Shown here in pieces: positions 7,822 through 15,527 of a stretch of DNA of 64,000 nt. The position numbers and the translations under genes are program-made. Source of the stretch: JBMDXB01 sp048594975 (lineage in GTDB: Bacteria; Acidobacteriota; Vicinamibacteria; Vicinamibacterales; 2-12-FULL-66-21). Position 1 is the stretch's first letter. Each line of letters starts with the position of its first letter. The notes under the pieces are model-generated. The model ran no database searches and was not told the origin of the DNA. It saw only the letters and a program-made list of their open reading frames with translations. The DNA lies in NCBI GenBank assembly GCA_048594975.1, contig JBMDXQ010000042.1, forward strand, positions 62,001-126,000, read 5' to 3'.

Positions 7822-8493
7822 ATGACGTTGACGAAGCGAATCGGCCGCGGCCTTTCGGCCAAGCTCACCCGCGTCACGCTCGACCGGTTCATCGCGGCGC
7901 ACGCGAGCAACGGCCGGACGCTCGACCTCGGTGCCCAGAACGGGCCCTATGCCACGCATTTCCCGCGCCGCGTCGCCCTCGATCTCCAGCCGGCGAAGGG
8001 GCTGGACGTCCGCGGCGACGCGCTCGCGCTCCCCTTCCGCGACCACGCCTTCGAGGTTGTGCTCTGTACCGAGGTCCTCGAGCACGTGCTCGAGCCGCAG
8101 CGGGCCATCGACGAGATCTTCCGCGTGCTCGAGCCGGGCGGACAGCTCCTGCTGACCACGCGGTTTCTCTTTCCGATTCACGATGCGCCGCACGACTACT
8201 TTCGCTTCACCAAGTACGGCCTGCGCCACCTGCTGCAGCGATTCGAAGCGCTGACGATCGAGGAGGAAACCGACACGGTGGGCGCGCTTGCCGTGCTCGT
8301 TCAGCGGTTGGGCATGCAGGCCGAGACGCTCGGCAGCCACACGCTCCGCGCGCTGTGGCTCGTCGCCGCGCGGATCGTCCGGCGTCTCTCCTTCCTGATC
8401 ACCGCGGAGTACGGGGACAGCCGGCGGCTGAGCCGGGAGACGGGGATCATGACGAGTGGTTATCACGTGTCCTGCCGGCGGCCGCGGGGATAG
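7822..8493 (+). CDS. SAM-dependent methyltransferase (Methyltransf_11 type)
   Basis: This protein of about 223 aa has a single Rossmann methyltransferase domain. LDLGAQNGPYA is the SAM-binding loop (slightly atypical, GAQNG in place of GxGxG), VLCTEVLEHVLEP is motif III, and LEPGGQLLLTTRF is the post-III motif. HDYFRFTKYGLRHLL near 130-145 is common in glycan- or lipid-linked methyltransferases. The substrate is unknown. The ATG at 7822 is preferred over a TTG at 7810. It follows a terminator-like hairpin, so it probably has its own promoter. Confidence 0.75.
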   Translation: MTLTKRIGRGLSAKLTRVTLDRFIAAHASNGRTLDLGAQNGPYATHFPRRVALDLQPAKGLDVRGDALALPFRDHAFEVVLCTEVLEHVLEPQRAIDEIFRVLEPGGQLLLTTRFLFPIHDAPHDYFRFTKYGLRHLLQRFEALTIEEETDTVGALAVLVQRLGMQAETLGSHTLRALWLVAARIVRRLSFLITAEYGDSRRLSRETGIMTSGYHVSCRRPRG

Positions 8494-8611
8494 AGCGGTC
8501 CTCGCGGTCCGACGCCGCTTCCGTGGCCGATGACGAGGAATCCGCAGAGGACCGTGTGACACAGAAACGCCCTGCCCATCGCATGACGGGCAGGGCTCTG
8601 GAGTCGGCCAT

Positions 8612-11600
8612 TCAGCGGGCTGGCACGGCGACGTCGCCGCTCGCACCCCAGACGTACCGCTCATACGTGGCATAGTGGCTCGCCGAGCCGCGGACGAACC
8701 ACTCCCCCGTCGACGGTCGCCACGCGACCAGGTCGGCAAGTCCGTCTCCATCGAAATCCGCGTCGACGACCGTGTCGCCAGCCCCGCCCCAGACGTACAC
8801 CGTGTAGTCCGCCCAGTTCGATGCCGACGTGAGGATGTACCACCGTCCGTCAGAAGGGCGCCAGATTCCGATTTCCGCACGCCCGTCGCCGTCGAAATCC
8901 CCGGTCAGCGGCGTATCCCCGGCCTCCCCCCAGACCGACTCCACATGGGTGCTGTAGTCGGTGGTGGACCACCGCACGTACCACCGCCCGGTCGACGGCC
9001 GCCAGATGCCGATTTCCGCGCGCAGGTCTCCGTCGAAGTCCGCGGTGACGGGCGTGTCACCCTCACCGCCCCACTCGTACGACGCGTAGCCGGCGTAGCC
9101 CGAGGTCGACATGCGGATGAACCACTGTCCCGTCGAAGGCCGCCAGATTGCGATGTCCGCGCACCCGTCGCCGTCGTAGTCGGCGGGCACCGGTACGTCA
9201 CCGCTCATGCCCCAGTTGTACCACCAGGAGTTCGTGAAGCCCGTCGTCGAGGTCCGGATGAACCAATCGCCCGTCGAGGGTCGCCAGATCGCGATCTCGT
9301 TACGCCCGTCGCCGTCGTAGTCGGCCGGCACCGGCCTGTCGCCGGCCTGGCCCAACGCGTGCACACCGTACGCCGCGTAGCTCGTCGAGGACAGCCGCGT
9401 GAACCACTCGCCGGTCGACGGTCGCCAAATTGTAATTTCCGACCGATTGTCACCGTCGAAGTCGCCTGACCTCGCCGGCAAGTCCAGTATCGTGACGTGC
9501 GCTTCAGCGGAGTTCACGCTCTCCCCCACGCTGTTCACAGATGCGACGACATAGAAGTACTGGCGGCCCCTCGTGACCCTGTAGTCGATGAACTCGGTCC
9601 CCGTGATCCCGGCCAGCGTGATCTCGCCGCCGGAGACGTCGCCGCGCTTGATCGTGTAGCTCGTCGCGCCCGTGGCGGCCGTCCACGTTACGCGAGCCCG
9701 ATAGTATCCGGCCGGTGTCGCCACGACCCCCGTCGGCGGGAACGGACGTATGTCGACAGTCAGGGGGAGCCGCGATGCTCCGGTGTTACGGTCGGGGAGA
9801 ATGAGAAGAGGCGCCTGGCTGCCCGAGGGGTTGTTAAAAGGTCCCGCCCCCCTGCCGAACTGGTAGTACAGCGTGGTCGGCGTCGCCGGTGCACTGAACA
9901 TCACCATGTAGCTGAAGTCGTCGCCCACGGCGCCGATAAACGATCCGACGACTAACACGCCCGTCACGTTGTCTGCTGCTGGCTGGGTCGTCCACCACAA
10001 GCGCATGGCGCCTGCCCCGTCGAGCAACTGCGCGGGGTCGCGAACCGTCCATCGCAGGGTGACAAGCGAGGCCGCTTCCACCACGGTCGGATTCGAGGGA
10101 TCAGGGGTGAGCGTCGGCGCGGCCAGTGCGATCGCCAGGGACGTCAGTTGGCCGGACGTCACGGTCACCTCGAGCGCCTTTCCACCCGCGACCACCGATG
10201 GGTGCGTGACGTTCCCGCCGGCAATCGCGATGGCGCGCACGCGATACCCCACGCCGCCTGCCACTCCCATCACCACCGTCGTGGAAGTCGCACCCAGAGA
10301 AAGCATCTGCTCCGCTCGATAGGTCGCCCCATTTCCGTCCACCACCACAACCACCGCAGTAGCGATGGTGGGGATGTTGCTGATCTGAATGCTGGCGCCC
10401 GTGCTTGGAGCGGGCACCGAGAGGGTCAGACGTGACGCTCCGGTATTGTGGTCGGGCAGAACGAGGACAGGCGCGGGCGTGCCCGCCGGATGGTTGAAGG
10501 AGGGGGATACTTCGCCGAATTGGTAGTGCAGCGTGCCGGCTGTCGAAGGTGCCGCGAACGTCACCACGTAGCTGAAGTCGTCGCCAGCGCTGCCGGTCAA
10601 CGACCCGTCGAGCTGGACTCCGGTTGCGTTCTCTGCCTCGGGGCTTGTCGTCCACCACAGGCGCATGCCGGCCAGCCCCTCGAGAAACCGGCCCGGGTCG
10701 TGAATTGTCCACCGCAGCGTGACCGGCGCGCCAGATTCGGCCGATGTCGGATTCGCCGGATCGGGAGTGAGCGTGGGCACAGCCAGTGCGATTGCGACGG
10801 CCGTCAACTGGCCCGACGTCACGGTCATGCCGAGTGCCTTTCCGCCCGCAACGACTGAAGGGTGTGTGATGTTGCCGCCCGTAATCGCGACGACGCGGAC
10901 TCGATATCCGCTGCCGACCGGCAGCCCCATCACCACTGTTGTCGACGTCGTCCCCGCTGACAGGCTCTGCTCTGCCCGGTATGTCGCGTCGTTCCCATCG
11001 ACCACCGCCACAACTCCGGTGGCGACCGACGGGATGTCATTGATCTGAATGCTGGCGCCGGTGGCTGGAGCAGGAACCGAGAGAACCAGCCGTGACGCCC
11101 CGGTGTTCCGATCGGGCAGGACGAGAAGAGGTGATTGCGTACCGTCCGGGTTGTTGAACGCCGGCGACACCTCGCCGAACTGATAATGGAGCGTGGATGC
11201 TGTCGGTGGCGCCGTGAACGTCACCATGTAGCTGAAGTCGTCGCCGATGCTGCCGGTGAACGACCCGGTCACCTGCGCGCCCGTTGCATTCCCGGCGGCC
11301 GCATCGGTCGTCCACCACAGGCGCATGCCGGCAACCCCGTCCAGGAAGCGCGCCGGGTCGTGAATGGTCCATCGAAGGGTGACCGACGAGGCCGGTTGCA
11401 CCGACGAGGGGTTGGCTGGGTCAGGAGTCAGGGTGGGCACGGCCAGGCTAACCGCAATTACCGTCAACTGGCCGGCCGCAACGGTTGCGCCGAGCGCCTT
11501 GCCGCCGGCAACTACCGAGGAGGGAATGCCCGTGCCGCCCGAGATCGCGATGACGCGCGCGCGATATCCGGTGCCGGCCGGCACCCCCATCACCACCGTC

Positions 11601-11803
11601 GTCGATGACGTCCCGCCGGTCAGGGTCTGCTCCCCCCGGTATGTCGCACCGTTCCCGTCTACCACCACCACCACCGCGGAGGCGATCGGGGGGATGTTAC
11701 CGATCTGAACGGCTACCGTTTCCGCGCGAACTGGAGAGGCGGACGCGAGGAAAGTCAGCGAGCAGGCACCGAGGAGCGGCAGGAGGCTAGAAACAGATCG
11801 CAT
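8612..11803 (-). CDS. Large secreted protein: three tandem ~220-aa modules, FN3-like domain, six FG-GAP repeats
   Basis: This protein of about 1063 aa begins with a signal peptide (LLPLLGACSLTFLASASPVRA). Three highly similar 220-residue modules follow, each starting near IGNIPPIASAVVVVVDG, passing through VTLRWTIHDPARFLDG and FGEVSPAFNNP and ending LPDRNTGASRL. Next come one fibronectin-III-like domain (ATSYTIKRGDVSGG) and six FG-GAP/VCBS blades of the type DFDGDGRAEIGIWRPSTG, whose DxDGDG loops usually bind calcium. It is probably a cell-surface or extracellular adhesion-like protein; no catalytic residues are seen. The start was set at 11803, which has GGAG 6 bases upstream and a good signal peptide. 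Confidence 0.8.
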   Translation of the reverse strand: MRSVSSLLPLLGACSLTFLASASPVRAETVAVQIGNIPPIASAVVVVVDGNGATYRGEQTLTGGTSSTTVVMGVPAGTGYRARVIAISGGTGIPSSVVAGGKALGATVAAGQLTVIAVSLAVPTLTPDPANPSSVQPASSVTLRWTIHDPARFLDGVAGMRLWWTTDAAAGNATGAQVTGSFTGSIGDDFSYMVTFTAPPTASTLHYQFGEVSPAFNNPDGTQSPLLVLPDRNTGASRLVLSVPAPATGASIQINDIPSVATGVVAVVDGNDATYRAEQSLSAGTTSTTVVMGLPVGSGYRVRVVAITGGNITHPSVVAGGKALGMTVTSGQLTAVAIALAVPTLTPDPANPTSAESGAPVTLRWTIHDPGRFLEGLAGMRLWWTTSPEAENATGVQLDGSLTGSAGDDFSYVVTFAAPSTAGTLHYQFGEVSPSFNHPAGTPAPVLVLPDHNTGASRLTLSVPAPSTGASIQISNIPTIATAVVVVVDGNGATYRAEQMLSLGATSTTVVMGVAGGVGYRVRAIAIAGGNVTHPSVVAGGKALEVTVTSGQLTSLAIALAAPTLTPDPSNPTVVEAASLVTLRWTVRDPAQLLDGAGAMRLWWTTQPAADNVTGVLVVGSFIGAVGDDFSYMVMFSAPATPTTLYYQFGRGAGPFNNPSGSQAPLLILPDRNTGASRLPLTVDIRPFPPTGVVATPAGYYRARVTWTAATGATSYTIKRGDVSGGEITLAGITGTEFIDYRVTRGRQYFYVVASVNSVGESVNSAEAHVTILDLPARSGDFDGDNRSEITIWRPSTGEWFTRLSSTSYAAYGVHALGQAGDRPVPADYDGDGRNEIAIWRPSTGDWFIRTSTTGFTNSWWYNWGMSGDVPVPADYDGDGCADIAIWRPSTGQWFIRMSTSGYAGYASYEWGGEGDTPVTADFDGDLRAEIGIWRPSTGRWYVRWSTTDYSTHVESVWGEAGDTPLTGDFDGDGRAEIGIWRPSDGRWYILTSASNWADYTVYVWGGAGDTVVDADFDGDGLADLVAWRPSTGEWFVRGSASHYATYERYVWGASGDVAVPAR
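9760..11700. repeat. Tandem 660-bp DNA repeat, about three copies
   Basis: Equivalent positions fall at 11691, 11031 and 10371, giving a period of exactly 660 bases (220 codons). The copies are nearly identical over long stretches (for example TCACCACGTAGCTGAAGTCG versus TCACCATGTAGCTGAAGTCG), so the duplication is recent or kept uniform by conversion. The third copy ends near 9760. Confidence 0.9.
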
Positions 11804-12147
11804 CGAGGACTCCAGCGTCGTGAGCCGAAGCGGGAGCGCCACAGGCGCCACCCGGAAGACCCTGAGAGCACAAAAACGTCACCCCAAACGTGAGGCAATC
11901 GGCAACCTCTCCCGCTGCGTCTCTCACCTAACAAGGTGCCCTGCAAGTTGCGGCACCAGCAAAAAGTCGGCGTAAGTGGCCATTTCTGCCGGATCTGCGC
12001 CTGAAAGTCATTCGAATGGCAGAACAAACTCAGCCTGACGGGTGAATGCTGCGAAACCCGACTCGTAGAAACCGTAAGACGGCCATTCCGAGGACGGGAG
12101 CCGAGCAGCGTCATTCCGCCCGACCTGGCCATCGGGGGGCGTCCGAC
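11804..12147. other. Gene-free leader region upstream of the FG-GAP protein
   Basis: These 344 bases hold no convincing ORF. On the minus strand they form the 5' leader of the large secreted protein and contain several self-complementary blocks and a run of recognisable riboswitch-like words (next entry). Confidence 0.45.
11861..11956 (-). ncRNA. Candidate structured leader RNA (unassigned)
   Basis: Read on the minus strand, GGTGC and GCACC enclose a small hairpin, ACCTTGTTAGGT forms another, then GACGCAGCGGGAGAGG, GTTGCCGATTGCC and, at the end, CTCTCAGG. The pair GGGAGAG...CTCTCAGG resembles glycine aptamers, while GACGCA...GGTTGCCGA resembles the c-di-GMP-I (GEMM) core. Neither consensus is complete, so the class is not assigned. 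It lies just upstream of the secreted FG-GAP gene. Confidence 0.3.
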
Positions 12148-14151
12148 TTACTGGCCGGGGGGCATCAACACCTTGTGCTCCCCCACCCTGACTCCGAGTA
12201 CGCGGTCGTCCTTATTGCGGGGAAGCACCTCGGCCGGCACCCAGGTCGGTGAGATCAGCAAATCGATGCGGCGCGGTCCGCTCGCCGCCTCCTGCGGAAC
12301 GAGCGTCCGTACGCGTTGCCACTCGCGGCCGACGGCGACGCGATTGGCGAGCTGGCCATCGACGCGGACTTCCACCTGCTGCAGCGCGCCCGAGGGCAGC
12401 GTGCCCCGAACCGGGATCTCGACCAGCCGCGCGCCTCCGTCCACGAACAGGGTCGCAGTCGGACCAGACCAGCGCCACTTCACGCCATCATCCGATCGCC
12501 AATCGGACAGGCCGTACGCCACGCGGCGGAAGTCGACGGCGCCGATTTCGCGTCGCGCGCGGGTCGGAATTGACACGACAAGTAAGGCTCCTACGAAGAG
12601 CGCGACCGGCCACTTCAGCCGCGAGATCCAGCGCTGCCATGCTGCTATCGGTGGCGGTGCGACCCCTCCGGGAACGTCGGACGCCGGCCGCGGTCCGGCA
12701 GCGCCCCCGACGGCGAGGCCGAGTGCGATCCAGAACACGTACGACACCTCGCGCACCATCAGCGGGTTGCTCACCATGCTGGTGACGAGGAAAGCGACGA
12801 GACCGCCGACGGCGCCGGCAAGCCGAGGGTCGCGGGTCCGCCGCAGGGTGCGCCAGGCAAGGGCGCCCGCAGCGAGGAGGATCCACAGGAACAACCCGAG
12901 GCCGAGGAGCCCGAGCTCCGCGGCAAAGCGGAGGAGGTCGTTGTGCGGGTTCATGCGGCCCTGCCACTGGGCGCGCAGCGAGTCGGACGCGAGGCTGCCG
13001 GCGACGAGGTAGAAGCGGTCGAGGCCGACGCCGAGGAGCGGCCGCGTCTCGACCACGCGCAGGCCCGTCCGCACCAGCTCGGCGCGTATCGACATCGACT
13101 GCTTCGCCGTCTCGCCGGCTACGTCGCGGCCCGTCATCCACGAGTAGCTGCCGGCCATCACGATGAGGGCGACGGCGGCAAACGCCAGCACGGCGCGCAC
13201 TGCCGCCGTGCGCTGGCGCACGACGACGAGGGCAAGCGCAAGAAACCCGGCCAGAGCGGCAGCGACGACCGATCGGGAACCGGTCAGGTAGAGCGCGGCC
13301 GCCAACGGCAGGCTGACCGCCGCCCACACGATGCGGTGCCAGGACGAGGTCCCGATCGCCAGGCCCACCGCCGCCACCCAGCACAGCGAGAAATACGATC
13401 CGGCGGCGATGTAGTCCGGTATCTGCGGCGAGATTCGCAGGCCGATCGGGCCGGCACGAAGCGCCTCGATCGCGCCCGGGTTGCGGAGCAGGATTTCCGC
13501 CAGCCTGACCACGCTCATGACCGCCAGTCCGGCGCCGCCGATGACGAGCATGCGGAGCGACCGGTCGAAGAACGTGCGTTCCAGCCGGCACAATCCCGCG
13601 ACGATCACGTACAGCGCCAGGCCTTCGAGGATGACTGCCGTGGTCACCACCAACCAGAAGCGGCCCGGCTGGACGAAGTAGTCGCGGCGCGCGAACCGGA
13701 CGAAGGCCTCGAAGTAGTCAGAGGCGTAGCCGGTCTGAAACTGGTCGACGCGCAGCCACACGAGCGTCGATGCAGCGGCCGCGATGGCGAGGAGCACGAC
13801 CGGAGCGGAGATTCCTGCCGTGAGCGACCGTCGAAACGTCCGCTGCAGGGCCGCCCGGAGGCAGCATCCGGCAAGCGACGTCGCGACGAGCAGCTCGGTG
13901 ACGCGCAGCGGTGGAACGCCGCCGAGATGCGAGAGGATGACACCGAAACCGGGAAGGGCGATGGTGACGAGGAGCGCCGCATCGGGCCGTGCGATCGCGA
14001 GCAGGCCGCAGCCGGCGAGCGCGGCTCGAACGCTCCAGTTGGCGCCAGGCGCGACGAAGACGGACAGGAGCACGACGCCGAGTGGCAGCAGGGCGGCAAG
14101 CCACCCGGCACCAACCGCAAGGTCGCCGAGTCGAGCGCGAGCGGAAGTCAC
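12148..14151 (-). CDS. O-antigen ligase/polymerase family (Wzy_C) membrane protein
   Basis: This 667-aa polytopic inner-membrane protein has about 12 hydrophobic segments up to residue ~480, followed by a soluble C-terminal domain of roughly 150 aa. The Wzy_C signature is GVGLDRFYLV...GRMNPHNDLLRFAAELGLLGL in the large periplasmic loop; the NPHND His is typical of O-antigen ligases. It probably joins or polymerises undecaprenyl-linked glycan at the periplasmic face. The extra C-terminal beta-rich domain (VDGQLANRVAVGREWQRV) is unusual for a ligase and may bind carbohydrate. It lies downstream of gmd on the same strand with a 118-base gap. Confidence 0.78.
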   Translation of the reverse strand: MTSARARLGDLAVGAGWLAALLPLGVVLLSVFVAPGANWSVRAALAGCGLLAIARPDAALLVTIALPGFGVILSHLGGVPPLRVTELLVATSLAGCCLRAALQRTFRRSLTAGISAPVVLLAIAAAASTLVWLRVDQFQTGYASDYFEAFVRFARRDYFVQPGRFWLVVTTAVILEGLALYVIVAGLCRLERTFFDRSLRMLVIGGAGLAVMSVVRLAEILLRNPGAIEALRAGPIGLRISPQIPDYIAAGSYFSLCWVAAVGLAIGTSSWHRIVWAAVSLPLAAALYLTGSRSVVAAALAGFLALALVVVRQRTAAVRAVLAFAAVALIVMAGSYSWMTGRDVAGETAKQSMSIRAELVRTGLRVVETRPLLGVGLDRFYLVAGSLASDSLRAQWQGRMNPHNDLLRFAAELGLLGLGLFLWILLAAGALAWRTLRRTRDPRLAGAVGGLVAFLVTSMVSNPLMVREVSYVFWIALGLAVGGAAGPRPASDVPGGVAPPPIAAWQRWISRLKWPVALFVGALLVVSIPTRARREIGAVDFRRVAYGLSDWRSDDGVKWRWSGPTATLFVDGGARLVEIPVRGTLPSGALQQVEVRVDGQLANRVAVGREWQRVRTLVPQEAASGPRRIDLLISPTWVPAEVLPRNKDDRVLGVRVGEHKVLMPPGQ

Positions 14152-14269
14152 GGTGGCGTGGTGACCGGCCTCCTGACCTGGTTCACTCGCTGCGCGGCAG
14201 CAGCGGGTGATGCGCCGATCGCGCCGTCGCCAGACGAAGTACCCGGGAAGCCGGACAGACGACGGCGGG

Positions 14270-15265
14270 TCAGGTCGTGGCCGAGCGACCGGGCTTGACG
14301 GCGCTTCCCGAGAGTGCCGCCAGGTCCGCGTCCACCATCATCTCGACGAGCGACCTGAAGTCCACCTCCGGCTTCCAGCCAAGGACGCGCCGCGCCTTCG
14401 AGGCGTCGCCGACCAGCCGGTCGACTTCCGCGGGACGGAGGAGCGCCGGGTCGAGCCGCACGTACTTCTGCCACTCGAGGCCGGCGGTCTCGAACGCGAC
14501 CTCCACCAGGTCGCGCACCGAGTGACTGATCCCGGTCGCGACCACGTAATCGTCCGGGGTGTCCTGCTGCAGCATCAGCCACATCGCGCGAACGTAGTCT
14601 CCCGCAAACCCCCAGTCGCGGTGCGCATCGAGGTTGCCGAGCGTGAGCGAGTCGGCGAGCCCGAGCTTGATGCGCGCGACCCCGTGGGTCACCTTGCGCG
14701 TCACGAACTCGAGACCGCGCCGCGGCGATTCGTGGTTGAAGAGGATGCCCGACACGGCAAAGAGATCGTAGCTCTCCCGGTAGTTCACGGTGATGTAATG
14801 CGCGAAGACCTTGGAGACGCCGTACGGGCTGCGAGGATAGAACGGCGTCAGCTCGCTCTGCGGCACTTGGCGCACCTTCCCGAACATCTCGCTCGACGAT
14901 GCCTGGTACAGGCGGATCGCAGGATTCACCTGACGGACCGCCTCGAGCATCCGTGTCACACCCTGCGCGTTGAACTCCCCGGTCAGCATCGGCTGGTCCC
15001 ACGAGGCGGGGACGAACGACATCGCGGCCAGGTTGTAGACCTCGTGCGGCTTCACGTCGTCGATGACGCGGATGAGCGAGAGTTGATCGAGAAGATCCGC
15101 GGGCCGCAGCGAAAGGCGGTCGACCAGGTGTTCAATGCGCCCGAGATTCGGCGCGCTCGCGCGGCGGATGACGCCTGAAACCTCGTACCCCTTGCCGAGA
15201 AGCAGTTCAGCGAGATAGGAACCGTCCTGCCCGGTGATGCCGGTGATCAGTGCGCGTCTGGCCAT
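14270..15265 (-). CDS. gmd: GDP-mannose 4,6-dehydratase
   Basis: This 331-aa short-chain (extended SDR) enzyme makes GDP-4-keto-6-deoxymannose, precursor of GDP-fucose, GDP-rhamnose or GDP-perosamine. It has the NADP motif TGITGQDGSYLAELL (residues 8-22), ASSSEMFG for the catalytic Thr/Ser-Glu region and YPRSPYGVSKVFAHY with the Tyr-x3-Lys pair. GRxNLDAHRDWGFAGDYV-like sequence (here LGNLDAHRDWGFAGDYV) is typical of Gmd. The start at 15265 (MARRALITG) was chosen; the 61 residues upstream in frame are Arg/Pro-rich filler. Confidence 0.92.
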   Translation of the reverse strand: MARRALITGITGQDGSYLAELLLGKGYEVSGVIRRASAPNLGRIEHLVDRLSLRPADLLDQLSLIRVIDDVKPHEVYNLAAMSFVPASWDQPMLTGEFNAQGVTRMLEAVRQVNPAIRLYQASSSEMFGKVRQVPQSELTPFYPRSPYGVSKVFAHYITVNYRESYDLFAVSGILFNHESPRRGLEFVTRKVTHGVARIKLGLADSLTLGNLDAHRDWGFAGDYVRAMWLMLQQDTPDDYVVATGISHSVRDLVEVAFETAGLEWQKYVRLDPALLRPAEVDRLVGDASKARRVLGWKPEVDFRSLVEMMVDADLAALSGSAVKPGRSATT

Positions 15266-15527
15266 GAGCGAGAACACGTAAGGGTAGCACAGGGAAGGTC
15301 GGTTCCGCCGACCCGAGGGACGCGGCGTACGGCGAGTGGCCGTCGAGGTCGCGGACAGAATCCTGCTACAGCAGGCCAGCGGCACCGCGGCGGCCGGCGA
15401 TCGACGGCGACGATGAGCACATCTCGCCTCATCGTCGCCCGCGGTCACTGAGTGTGGTGGTCGCGCCCGAGGAACCGGTACGGATGGCGAGGAAACTCAC
15501 CCCGAATGACGTCTCGACCCACCGGGG

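Noticed and set aside
7708..8880. Minus-strand ORF across the methyltransferase at 7.8 kb and the end of the FG-GAP gene
   Set aside because: It overlaps two convincing genes and has no recognisable domain.
11861..11956. Firm assignment as glycine or c-di-GMP riboswitch
   Set aside because: Only pieces of each consensus are present and the order of loops does not fit either; kept as a low-confidence structured leader.
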